Assembly: GCA_037576215.1 (NCBI GenBank)
Contig: JBANDB010000009.1
Location: 2,356,001 to 2,420,000 of the forward strand
DNA: 64,000 nucleotides
Direction of reading: 5' to 3'
Source: Armillaria gallica
Taxonomy: Eukaryota > Basidiomycota > Agaricomycetes > Agaricales > Physalacriaceae
Made by a program: the position numbers and the translations under genes. Below the pieces are notes generated by a model that was given only the letters and a program-made list of their open reading frames with translations, was not told where the DNA came from and did no database searches. Positions 35,226 through 48,376 of the stretch are shown here, in pieces. The number at the start of each line of letters is the position of its first letter. Position 1 is the stretch's first letter.

Positions 35226-35729
35226 CTATATCTTCTTCAAATTGCGGTGCAATTCGGGCTTGACGAGCACTACTCTGTCTAACAGCTTTTTCACGACTTG
35301 CTCCTTGTTCGAGTTGAATGAATCAGTGATAGATTGGAGCTTTATATCTGTCTCCTTGTCTATTGATGCCTGGGCGCTGGACGTTGTCCCTGCGTGCTGT
35401 ATACAGTGTCAGGAGTGTTCTGGAACACGGAGACGGTGCACGGACCGATGCTTCAAATGCCTTGAACTCTTCTTCCTTAGCTTTCTTGTACGCCTCTATT
35501 TCCTTTGATGCTTCAGAACGAGCATCCTTGAGTTTCTGTACACGGTCTACGGGACATAAGCGTGGACTGGGATTGACAGGAGCAGCGGCGTACATTGACG
35601 GGCTTGTTGTACAATTTTGGCGGCCTCTTTCTCTGCCTCGAGAAGAGTCTGGATTCCTTGAGATTGTTGAGCTGCCTGGAGAGAAATGATGAGCAAGGGA
35701 TGGAGCAGAGTAATGCTGGCAATTACCAT
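35226..35729 (-). CDS. VMA10: V-type proton ATPase subunit G
   Basis: Peripheral-stalk subunit of the vacuolar H+-ATPase, forming a coiled-coil dimer with subunit E. Four coding exons, 35729-35727, 35675-35594, 35546-35446 and 35396-35226, give exactly 118 residues, the usual size. The first coding exon is only the ATG codon, followed at once by a 51-bp intron. The protein reads MAAQQSQGIQTLLEAEKEAA, KIVQQARQYRVQKLKDARSE, ASKEIEAYKKAKEEEFKAFE, and ends VKPELHRNLKKI. The conserved N-terminal block (QGIQTLLEAEKEAAKIV) is unmistakable. It is divergent from symplekin with only 94 bp between the two ATGs. Confidence 0.96.
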
Positions 35730-35823
35730 TTCGTGGTGGTTAAGTGGGGAGTTACAGACGTCACAGTCACGCTGAGGCCTTGAAGTGAATTCATCACCAT
35801 CGGGCGTGAGGACGTCGTGAACG
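35730..35823. promoter_or_regulatory. Very short divergent promoter, VMA10 / symplekin
   Basis: 94 bp separate the ATG codons of two house-keeping genes. Both 5' UTRs and both core promoters must fit or overlap here. No TATA box seen. Confidence 0.55.
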
Positions 35824-38800
35824 ATGTCGGGCACCCCAGTGGACCCCCTGCAGACCCTTCAAGCGGCGTTGACTGTGCCAGCGAACTCAAAGGAACAGGC
35901 AGACCTTTTGGCTGCCCTCCGTGAATCCTTGGAAGCCCATCCAGCTCCCATCCGTATCCTTGTAGGAACCCTCATTGGAATCGTCGCAAATACTGGTGAT
36001 TCTCTGTTGAAGAGATGGGTTCTCGACCTTTTACAATTTGCCATTTGTCGGTCTACATTACCTCTCGACCAGAAAACACAGCGTTAGTGAGGTCATATTG
36101 AATGAAAATTTGTTTTTAATATCCGTTTCCTTAGTGGCATCGCAAGCGTTGGATACGTTGGCTCAATTACTCGACGACCGAACACCTGCAATTGTCAAGG
36201 TCGTTATCCAGTGTCTGACGACAGTATATCCGCTGTTGTTTCGTTTCTTGTACGCGTCTTGCCTCTAAATTCCACTCGCAATTTATGTTTTGTCCATAGA
36301 TGTTCAAACCGGTCGAATCCTGCGGCATGGGATACATTGTCAACTTGCAAGACACGTATTCTCGAGTTCGTGTGGAGCCCCCATGCCAGCAACGGCGTAA
36401 AGGTGTCAGCGGTCAAATTCATGCAGAAGGTTATTCTGGTGCAGACGCGCGGTATTTCCGATCCTCGTGTGCGTATGATAATCATATCTATGCATCTAAG
36501 TCTGATGATAGGTACCCTGCTCAGCTACAGAACAAGAACGATCCAAACATTTCCTTCTGTCCTCCCGACCACCCGTTCATCTCTGTCCCCAAGCTCGAAA
36601 GCGAGGGGCAGAAACTCTTGGAGAATGTCATCACCATTCTGTTCTCAAGCCAGAACGTTGACATACTCTCAGCGGTACTGAACAGCTGGGCATCCTTGAC
36701 CAAGCTGCGACCAGCCATGACACCAGTGGTTATCGGCACACTCAAGCAATGGACGCCGGCTGCCCTTGGCGGACTCTCTGCTTCGAGTGTCAAAAGTGTC
36801 GAGAAAGCAATTCGTATTCTTCTCATTCATATATCTCGCCATCCGAACAACGCGCAGTACGGGGCTCAAATCAACGAAATCATCTCTCAGCAAGCCATTC
36901 GAATGGAAAGAGCCGTCATTGAGGAGAAGAAGCGGAAAGCTGCCCAAGCGTCTGGCATTGACACCAAAAAAAGACTGCTACCCGATGGCGAAGGTCTTAT
37001 AGATCCTAAGCGTGTCAGACTCGATTCTGAACCCGGTCCTTCTTCCTCGTCGACAAATGTCCTCTCCTCCTTCGATTTCACTACCCTTCCCGCTACCCTT
37101 ATCACTGACCTCATCGTTGCTAACATCGAAGCCTTTACCGAGACGACTTTAATCGATCTCGTCAATGAGTACCGTCAACGGAGGGGTCTACCAGGACCTC
37201 AAGCCCCCGAAGCTCCCACCTCACGCCCTATGCCCCCATCTAGTGTGTCGCAAAGTAACGGACCAGAAGAAGGGCGCCGCAGTCCATCTTACCAGTCTGT
37301 GGCCGAATTACAAAAGCCTCTGCCTGTCCCAAGAGTGAAAGACGAGGAACCCGTAGATCCACTGCAGATGGACATTGACCAAGACGAGATAGAGTATGAG
37401 CCCGATAGACTCAACGAAGAAGTATGTTTTCCTTTCATTGCTACTAACATTCCTAACATTTTACTTCAGCTATCAGGACCTCTCTCCATCAACGATGCTT
37501 CCGCCAGCCTCCCCGCCTCCATAACGACAAATCTCACACTCCTTAACTTCAAACTTCCTCCTCCTCGAGAATTCAGTGACTCAGAACGCACCTTAATAGT
37601 AACCGATTCAATACAACGTATATGGACGGGGGCGGAAGAAATACGCGCGAGCTTCGTGGATGCGGGTGTCTCCCCTGATACACAGATCATTAGTGCAAGG
37701 GGTGCAACGGATATGACCATGCTGTTACTGGTGAGAATGATCACGAGAGTCGCAAAACCACCTGTAGAAGTGGACGAGGACGGCGATGAGAAAATGAAGG
37801 AGAAGGAGTCCGAGAATGAAGATGCCATTGATGCCTATTATGAACGACAAGACCAGATGAGGCAAGCTCTCTGCGAATATATCATGTCCGACTTCCCATC
37901 TCGGTACGTTCCTTGACTGGCACATTGTTTTGTAGACTGATGTTCTTTACTCAGGATACGGCTTGCTACGACGTGGATGAATGAAGAGTGGTACAATGAT
38001 CAAATAAGGTCTGAGTATGACCCCACCTGGGTAGGTACCGTTTCCTGTGAAGACAACATCTGAACTCAGAAATATTCTCAGCGATTAAACTACGAAACCT
38101 GGTTAAACCAGATAGTTGCATCTTACCAAACCGTCTTGGACGGAAAAGATCGGACGTTTTCACGCTTTCTTTTAGATCTCCCTTCTATACCCCCCGATGT
38201 TCTTGTTTTACTTCGGGATCTATGTGTTGATCCTGACAGGTTCGTGGAGGAAATGTTTGGAGAAGGCATTACATTGCTGACCGCTCAACAGTCCAGACAG
38301 GATGCAAGTAGGCTTTACAACCTTGCGAGGATTTGTTATCCAGCGACCTGCCATACGTTCGGATGCTCTTAACGTCCTCCTTGACTTGACGACTCATCCG
38401 GAAAAGAAGATTCGAGGAGCTGCCATTAATACAGTCAAACTCTGGGTACCTAACAGTCAGCCGATGGATGCTATGGTTCGGGAGTTTGCGTTGCAAATGC
38501 TTCGAAAGCTCCAGATCTCCCCCAAGGAAGTTTCGAAGGAGCCAAAGAAGATATCTGTGGATGGCGACTCCTCAGAGATGCAAGTCGACGGGGGCACAAG
38601 GGCGGAGTCAAAAGGACACGAGGATGATGAAAACATGGAAGACGGACAGCTACCTCCGGAAGATTTGGTTCAGACTCCGTATCTTCCGGAACGCATCGAA
38701 TTGCCTGCCCAGAAGAGCCATGTTTTGCAGCACGTGGAATTATTATTCGCGTTGTCCGTCAAGGTTCCTGAATTTTTGGAAGAGTGCGTTCTATTCATTC

Positions 38801-39945
38801 GGTCCCTACTCTATACTGATCCACAAGAAGGATCTTTGCCGCGTATGGGCAGATGGATGTGACGGTGCAAGAAGCCGTTCAAGAACTTATTACCGCCCTG
38901 ATTCGTTCATTGGGATCTAATCACGGTAAACTCCTTACGCTGATGCGGAATTGTCCACCAGGGGCTGAAACCCTTGCACTTCGCGTCCTTACCATTTTCA
39001 CCGAAAACGGCCGTCCTGGCGCGCAATTGGTGGCACTGGTCAAGGCCCTGATCAATGAACGGGATCTCGATGCCAGGTTCCTTATTCCCATCATTGCAGA
39101 GATGGATAAGGTAAAGTTTTCCTCTTATGCTATCCCCGTCGGTCGCTGATCGCTATTCCCAGCCTGATATCATTCGGCACCTACCACGAATTGTTTCGAT
39201 ACTGAATGGAGAGCCTGAACCCAAGAATCTGGTCCGCTCAGTTTTCAGCTCTGTCGTAACGACGCCACCGCAAACATTTGGGAGTGTCACATCAAATCTT
39301 CCTAGAGTCAGACAGAGTGAACTGCTTACCCCTGCGGAGCTCATGGTTTTACTACATGAGGCGGAAAAGGAGATAGGATTGAAGAGCGCGATCGAAGGTA
39401 AGATCAACATATATTGTAGTTGCTTTATTAAAGGCTCTATAGCTATCGGTATCTGCTTCTCGATGACCGACGTCTTCCGGTCAGAAATACTTGCCGTGGT
39501 GATGCAGCAGATCATGGACGAACCCGTGCTGCCAGTGCTTTTCCTTCGAACGGTGAGATATTCTTACCCGTCATGTTACCAAGAGAACCGGGTCTGAAGG
39601 CACCATTAATAACAGGTGATCCAGGCCGTTACCACGTACAAATCACTCGTGGGCTTTGTCTCGACAACTCTTTTGTCTCGACTCATCACCAAGAAAATTT
39701 GGACGAACCCTCCGCTGTGGGAAGGGTTCATTCGGTGCGCGAAAGCCATCGCGCCAGCGAGTTTCGGTGCGCTGCTGCAGTTGCCGAAAGATCAGCTGCG
39801 AGAGCTCGTCGACAAGCAACCAACGTTGAAGTCTGGTCTTCGTGATTATGTGATGAAGAAAGCGACGAACAAAACGCGTGTATCCGGTTTTCTGGATATT
39901 TTTGGAGAAGCGGAGGAGAACACCAATTCTCCGAATCCTTCGTGA
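35824..39945 (+). CDS. PTA1: Symplekin / Pta1, mRNA 3'-end processing scaffold
   Basis: HEAT-repeat scaffold of the cleavage and polyadenylation factor in the nucleus; it tethers the Ssu72 phosphatase and CPSF73-type nuclease. The ATG at 35824 opens MSGTPVDPLQTLQAALTVP. The N-terminal domain (SLLKRWVLDLLQFAIC, ASQALDTLAQLLDDRTPAIV, ILEFVWSPHASNGVKVSAVK) matches the symplekin N-terminal HEAT region that binds Ssu72. The IHISRHPNNAQYGAQINEII block and a basic KRK stretch follow. A charged Pro-rich middle precedes the C-terminal symplekin domain (MDVTVQEAVQELITALIRSL, RVLTIFTENGRPGAQLVAL, LFLRTVIQAVTTYKSLVGFV). Introns include 36083-36134, 38240-38300 and 38784-38827; the last two resolve what look like frameshifts, restoring PDRMQVGFTTLRGF and PEFLEERIFAAYGQ. 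It ends with a Ser/Pro/Asn tail at 39945; about 1200 residues. Confidence 0.94.
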
Positions 39946-40392
39946 CCAGATTCTGTTGGTAGCCTGATGTAAATTTATTGCTAGCCATGTACACCCATAG
40001 CTATAGTTATATTTGTAGGACAGGACTGAACTTATTGTATCTTAATTATTGAATTATGGAAGCTGCAGACTTTGTGACGCCGAGATCCGTTTATGACGCG
40101 CCAATCAGCCGGCACCTAAATTAGAATCTGCAGCTGTACAGCAAAGCCCTTTGCCTCTGACTCTCACTTTTTCTAACTCACTTTTCTTGCTCCCTGGCCT
40201 GCGCATTCCATTGTTCCACGATACGACAGCACAGGCGACTCTCTAGGCACCGTTCCACACAGCACACAGGGCGAGGGCGTGCCACCACGACAAGGACGTG
40301 TCCGGTGACTCCTTGCGGCGGCCACGCTCTTGCAGATCGTGTTGTTCGTCTTTGTTAAGTTTATTCAGGAGACGGGAAACGCACTGCTGAGG
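39946..40392. other. Intergenic region, symplekin to MAP kinase
   Basis: 447 bp with a C/T-rich stretch (near 40145-40200) before the MAPK start, a common fungal promoter feature. Nothing else seen. Confidence 0.4.
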
Positions 40393-42980
<2,588 letters not shown>

Positions 42981-43088
42981 ATTGGTGACGACTCAAATAA
43001 TGGATCACGACTTGAATGATTGGATACCTTTGACGCATGTGTGCAAGTTGCAGGATACTTTGACACGCAATCCGAAAAAGATAGATAT

Positions 43089-44346
43089 ATTCAACTTTGT
43101 GATGTTATGCCTGGCGCAGCTCCGCTCTTCCCCGAACTCGCGTACATGATCTCAGACTCAACCAGATCTGGTGGTATATACTCACCCTCTGGCGCCGTCT
43201 TGAACACGTCTCCTAAACTCTGCGAAAATGTGGATGTCGGTAGCTGTACTAGATGTGACGGAGTCCGTGTTAGGTATACTCGAAGTAGAGCATCTTCAGC
43301 GGCCTGCCAACGGGGTCAGGTTGTATCCAGTAAGCAAGGGGAGGATACGCACCCGATACTCGGCCATCTTGAGAGAGCTACCAAATCCTTCCCCTAGCTG
43401 ATCTTCTCCAGAAAATACGCCCACGACGAAGACGGGGGCTCTCGAAAAACGACCGGTTTCACGAAGTAGTCTGCGAATAGGGACATTGAGCTTTAAGACA
43501 CAGAAACATAGAAAGGACTATTGCTAGCCTTGATTTTGGTCGTTCCGCTCCAAATTTTGCCACCATCTCCAGCAAAGCCGCCTTTGGGTCTCGGAATTTA
43601 ATCATGCCACGGAGATCTATTTCGCGAGTAAGAAAATATGACTGAACAAATTTCCGGGCGGATAGAAGCGATCGTTTTTGATATATCAGGGCAGTTATTG
43701 CTCTAGGTATCGATGATAGAGCGTCAGGGTGCAGGATGCCAGGTCGGTTAGGTGTGTTTGGCTACGGAGAGTTTGAGTTGTGAAAATTGTAGAAAAATTG
43801 AACGACGTACGGTTCTACGCCATCGCAGCAGAGGCGCAGCACCCATCTCATTGGCGACGCTAGCACAAGTCATAGAACCGACGTGAGCAGATATGGCAGC
43901 CTTCAAAACGCGCGTAGGAAGATACGGATAGGTTGCATTTATATGTTCCGTTGCAAATAGACCCATTAATGAGTTTCCTATTGTTGCAAGCTGGGCATTG
44001 GATATGGGTGCTGGTTCGGAAGGATAATGGTGCTGGTGGAAGGCGACAAAGGATGAATGGGTGCATGCTTGTTGTATCAACTCTGTCGTCGATAGGACAG
44101 AAGAGAGACCTATCCTGCTCGCAAAGGCTGAGAGCGCTGAGGGCGGTGGCGGCTGTAGGGAAGCCCAGACTTCGGTTCGAATTCAGGCTGAGGAATTTCC
44201 TGGTCACGGAGGAAGAGGGCCTCCTTTGGCGGGAATTTTGGGAGATGGGACGTAGAGACGGAGGGTAGCCTGGCGACATTTGTCACCAATCGTTTTGAAG
44301 CATGACCCATTGCACGTCGTTGGCAATGCTCTCGCCGTCGTCCCAC
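43089..44346 (-). CDS. MRPL3: Mitochondrial large-subunit ribosomal protein mL44 (Mrpl3)
   Basis: Structural protein of the mitochondrial ribosome with a degenerate RNase III fold and a dsRNA-binding domain. The N-terminus is basic (MGRRREHCQRRAMGHASKRL), consistent with mitochondrial import; the second ATG at 44310 is an alternative start. FPPKEALFLRDQEIPQPEFE is followed, across an intron, by the RNase III-like part (LIQQACTHSSFVAFHQHHYP, AQLATIGNSLMGLFATEHIN, LKAAISAHVGSMTCASVANE). Here the catalytic acidic residues of true RNase III are not kept, as is usual for mL44. A dsRBD-like C-terminus (ETGRFSRAPVFVVGVFSGED, GEGFGSSLKMAEYR joined to AAEDALLRVYL) ends SSGKSGAAPGITSQS at 43089. Four or more introns. 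It is convergent with the MAPK gene and divergent from the RhoGAP gene. Confidence 0.9.
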
Positions 44347-44549
44347 GCGTTGAGCTCGTCGCGAAGGTCGATGAACAAGTTTTTTGGCCGGAGATATCCG
44401 AATTCACCCGTTTAGGAAACGTTCCCACGGTCCCGCCTTCCTGCCTACACGCCGCATACCAAGCCTTGCACGACTACTACTACTTCCATCACAATATTTG
44501 GCAACTCTACCGCCACTTGCAGCGATATTGATACACGACCTTCCACGAA
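44347..44549. promoter_or_regulatory. Short divergent promoter, mL44 / F-BAR RhoGAP
   Basis: 203 bp between opposite start codons (taking the 44346 ATG for mL44). No clear TATA box. Confidence 0.45.
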
Positions 44550-47500
44550 ATGGCGGTACTTTCGCTGCCATTGAGCTTCAATAACTCGTTCTGGACCCAG
44601 GACTATCGTAAAGGTCTTGAGGTCCTCTTCCAAAAGCTGGACCAGGTCGGGCCTTCTTACGCCGCCTGTGCAGCGCCAGCGTTCTCATTGTCTGTTTCTA
44701 GGGTGTCGCAGAAAATGAAGAAATCATCGCGTTCATTAGGGTTTGTACAGCACACTTGGTCAATGGTGGAGGAGCTCATCTGCCGTAACAGTCCAGGATT
44801 ATTGCAGAGAGCCAGCTGGCCATTGCTCTTATGAACCCCATGCTCACAGGTGCACAAGGTACGTGTACTATCACTGTTCATTCCAGGTATTCAACAGGGG
44901 ATTTTAGGCATAGGCTTTGGTGCTGACGACGGGGCATCCCTCCTTATGACGTTCCGTGGCCTGCAGGACGAGTCTGCTGCGCAGGGGCAGGCCCACAAGT
45001 CGATTGCGAAGGAGCTTGAAACCCTAGTTGTGGACCCCTTTGACGAGTGGGCCCAAGGCTTCAAGGTATTTCATTCCTTGGTCACAGTTTTTGTCTCCTT
45101 ATATCTGGTCGTTTAGGAAAGACTCAGGCAGAGGCGGCACGATGATATCGACAACTGGATGAAGGCATATGAACAGTCTCACGGAGAAGTAGCCAAACTG
45201 AAGCACCAGTATCTGTCGAAGACCCGCAAGGCAGATGAGGCTGAGGATGAGTGAGTTCTTCGTCGTCATTACTTTCCGTATTTTCTAAGGTTTTCCGCAG
45301 CGCGAAATTCGCTCCGAATTCCAACGGAATCACAGACAATTATACCACGTCACCCAGAATACGGCCTGCAGACTCTCATCGCTCGGCACCTCAGCGGACA
45401 GCCAGCGTTTCCGAACGTATTGCTCAACGACTGAAGGAGATTCAGAAGAAGAGTGCCAGTACCCTGTCTGCTGCATCAGGGGTTGCTTCTCCACCGAGCA
45501 AACCCGAAATTGTCGCTGAACCCGAGCAGATACCAGAAATACCCAAGCTCGACAAAGGGAAGGGCAAGGAGGTCGACAGGTCTACGCCTCCTCCGCTCGC
45601 AGCCTCTCCCCCTCCTATGTCACCAATGCTACCTCCAAGTACATTTGAAAAACCTCCGTCACCGATGCCCCCCTTCCCTGAACCGCCCATGCTCCTCGCC
45701 GGACTTTCTCTTCCGCCGTCCGCGGTGTCTCAATTGCTCAGCAGAGCTGCCATTGAGCTCAACCTCCGCTCGGTTAGAGTTCCCTTACTCGGGGAGTATC
45801 AGGATTGTTTTACCGGAGAAGAATTTGTCGCCTGGCTGAACGAGAATGTCCACGGGTTCGGGGGCAGCCTGGACAGAGCCGAAGAGGCGGCGAAAGACCT
45901 GACAGAACGCGACGGCCTCTTGAGGAGAATAGGCGAATTCGGGAATCAGTTCGAACATTCTGATGACGCATTTTACCAATTTCGCCCCAAGGTATGCGCG
46001 CGTTTCATCGGATAAAATCATTGCCACTCATGTTGTTGTTGGCAGGCATTTGATATCGAAGGCAAAAATCCCGACACTCTCTCCTCTCCGACAGCGAAGT
46101 TACAGCCTGAAGCTCTTTTCAAACGCACAAACAACTTTGTTAATCTCGTTACCAAGGCGCTAAATGCCCAAGCAAATGGAGAGCCGATGTACGTTAGGGC
46201 ACGACATGAAGCTGAAGAAGCCGACAAAGTGTATCGCTCAGCGGTACGAAGGCTTGACCGCCAGCGATTGGCTCTTGAGGAGAGGTTGGAAAATACCTTG
46301 AAAACTCTTCAGGTCTGGGAGCTGGAGCGACTCCGTGCCGTGAAAACTGGTACGCATATTTGTACAATGAAAAGTCGCTGTCTAATTGTATTTTCTTTTC
46401 TTTTCATTTTCCAGTATTACTTCAGTACCAAGGGACAGTATCGAATCTTCCTAAATCTCTTGAACCTTCAAACAAGAGGTCAAAAACACTCATCACTGCA
46501 TTCCAGCCCGAGTCCGACCTGACGGCGTTGATTGAGCGATATCGCACTGGACCTTTCCGACCGGACGCACAGGTTTATGAGTCGGTCGCGCACGATGAAT
46601 CTGACGTTGTGTTTGGTATTGATTTACGCAAGTGGGCCGAAGGAGGTTGGAGCATTATCACTTCCGAGGAGGAGAAAAAGAACCTCGTTCCTCCTGTGTT
46701 GGATGCTCTACTCCAAGGTCTCACTGAAGCGTATACCAGACTGCCAAGTGATGATGGTGAGTACCATTGGCGTCTTCCGTTAAATTGTGACTGATAATAT
46801 ACCTGTGATTAGAGAAGAGAAAGACTTGGATATACGAAGTGCCGTTACGGGCAGTGCACAGTCTCAGAGAGACATTGAATGCCGTTCCTCCACAAGGACC
46901 TATCCCGGCAGAAGTATTCACTCAGTTTGATGCACCGGTTATCGCTAGCACCATCAAGCTTTGGCTACTGGAGTTGAATCCTCCGATTGCCTTGTACGAG
47001 GGATGGGAGGAATTCCGGAAACTATACCCGACTGTCGGCTCGGCTGGGAAGGCCGAAGGCGAAAATACCCAAGAACAACACATAATCGAACTTGGTACCG
47101 CACTTCAGAAACTCCCGAGGGCGCACCTATACGTTCTGGATGCTGTTATCAAGCACTTGAAATCGTGGGTTAAACGGTTACGATAACTTGGGAAAAGACG
47201 GGCTGATTGAAATTTATTAGGCTCATTGACTCTACGACCGTCGAAGAACCTAACGAAGTGTACATCACGAAACTTGCGTTGTCCATCAGTCGCAGTAGGT
47301 CATTAACTTTCACGTCAAGGTCCTGGTCTAATCTATGTTAAGCTATCCTCCGGCCCAAATACGAGTCTGAGATGTCGATTCAAGATCGGCATCCAACATG
47401 TGAGATTATTTTGTGTGTCTCCTTGCTTTGATTTGAATTTTTCTTTCTAGTACTCTTCATCGACTTGGTCAAGAACTATGATGCCATCCTGCCTTCCACT

Positions 47501-48376
47501 ATTGCACGCAAGAAGCGCGAGTCTGAACGCAAAATACCACTTCGCAAGCGTACAGCGCCGGTTGATATGAGGCAAAGTAGAGGAAACAGGATTTCAGTTG
47601 GGGGCGTCAATCAATTCTTCGCGCAAAAGAATGTCAAGTCGCCTGAGAAGTCGTCAGAGCCACTACCGCCACCTCCACCTCCACCTGTACTAGCCAGTCC
47701 ACCGCCGCCACCTCCTCTTGAGGAGAAACCGGAACCAGTTGTAGAGGCACCACCGCTGCCTCCTCCACCTCCACCACCGGCCGCTGTAGATCCAGATCTG
47801 CCTCCTCGTCCTACTTTCAAGGAACCACCCCCTGAAGATGACGACCTTCCACCTCGTCCGACGTTCAAGGAGCCTCCGCCAGAGCCAGAGGATGATGCGG
47901 CACCCCCCATGCCCAAGTTCGTTGATCCACCTCCGGAGGATCCTGAAGTAGGGGATGTCGCGGCACCCGCACAAAGTCCTCCTCTTGCCTCCGTCCCTCC
48001 TGTCCCTTCGGAAGTGAAGCGTCCGAGCTCTTCCATCTCTATAAGGTCAAACCAGAGCAAAGTGAGTTCGCGCAGTCCGACACCACCCAAAGAAGATCCG
48101 GCGAAAATTACGAGGTCGGTTTCGGGTGGAGTAAAAGGTCCTAGGGGAGCACGAGGGCCTAGACCTGCAGGAGGTGGTACAGTTTCGAGCATGGTGTCGA
48201 ATTTGAACAGGAATAGCGTGACGTCGTCGACATCGAATAGGTCCGCAAGCCCATCCTATAAACGGCTGTCTGGAAGTCCGAACAGGCGACCCTCGAGCGT
48301 TCTTGGGCGAAGCGCGGCCTTTTCTAGGAGAACTATGGCTAGCGATGCAGAGGACGATGTAGTGGATAAGAAGTAA
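44550..48376 (+). CDS. RGD2: F-BAR, DEP and RhoGAP domain protein (Rgd2-like)
   Basis: Membrane-curving Rho regulator; yeast Rgd2 acts on Cdc42/Rho5. The start MAVLSLPLSFNNSFWTQDYR and FQKLDQGVAENEEI lead into an F-BAR helix bundle (SQLAIALMNPMLTGAQ, SAAQGQAHKSIAKELETLVV, DDIDNWMKAYEQSHGEVAKL). It is interrupted by a Pro/Ser insert, then a DEP domain (VRVPLLGEYQDCFTGEEFVA to DDAFYQFRPK). The second F-BAR part follows (EADKVYRSAVRRLDRQRLAL, QVWELERLRAVKTVLLQYQG), and then a RhoGAP domain (VVFGIDLRKWAEGG to LHVLD-like AHLYVLDAVIKHLKS). This split F-BAR/DEP/GAP order is that of Rgd2. The canonical GIFRxSG arginine-finger segment appears as TWIYEVPLRAVHSLR, with Glu in the Arg place. The C-terminal tail has long proline runs and repeated LPPRPTFKEPPPE. 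About ten introns; the join near 44725-44815 is uncertain. Confidence 0.88.

Noticed and set aside
38240..38300. Apparent frameshift in symplekin between the readings ending QQSRQDAS and beginning VGFTTLRGF
   Set aside because: A 61-bp GT-AG intron (38240-38300) removes it and restores the conserved-looking PDRMQVGFTTLRGF.
38784..38827. Second apparent frameshift in symplekin, with a stop after GRWM
   Set aside because: A 44-bp intron (GTGCGT to CACAAG) joins PEFLEE to RIFAAYGQMDVT in frame.
47611..48192. 193-codon Gly/Ser-rich minus-strand frame
   Set aside because: Mirror of the proline-rich RhoGAP tail on the plus strand.
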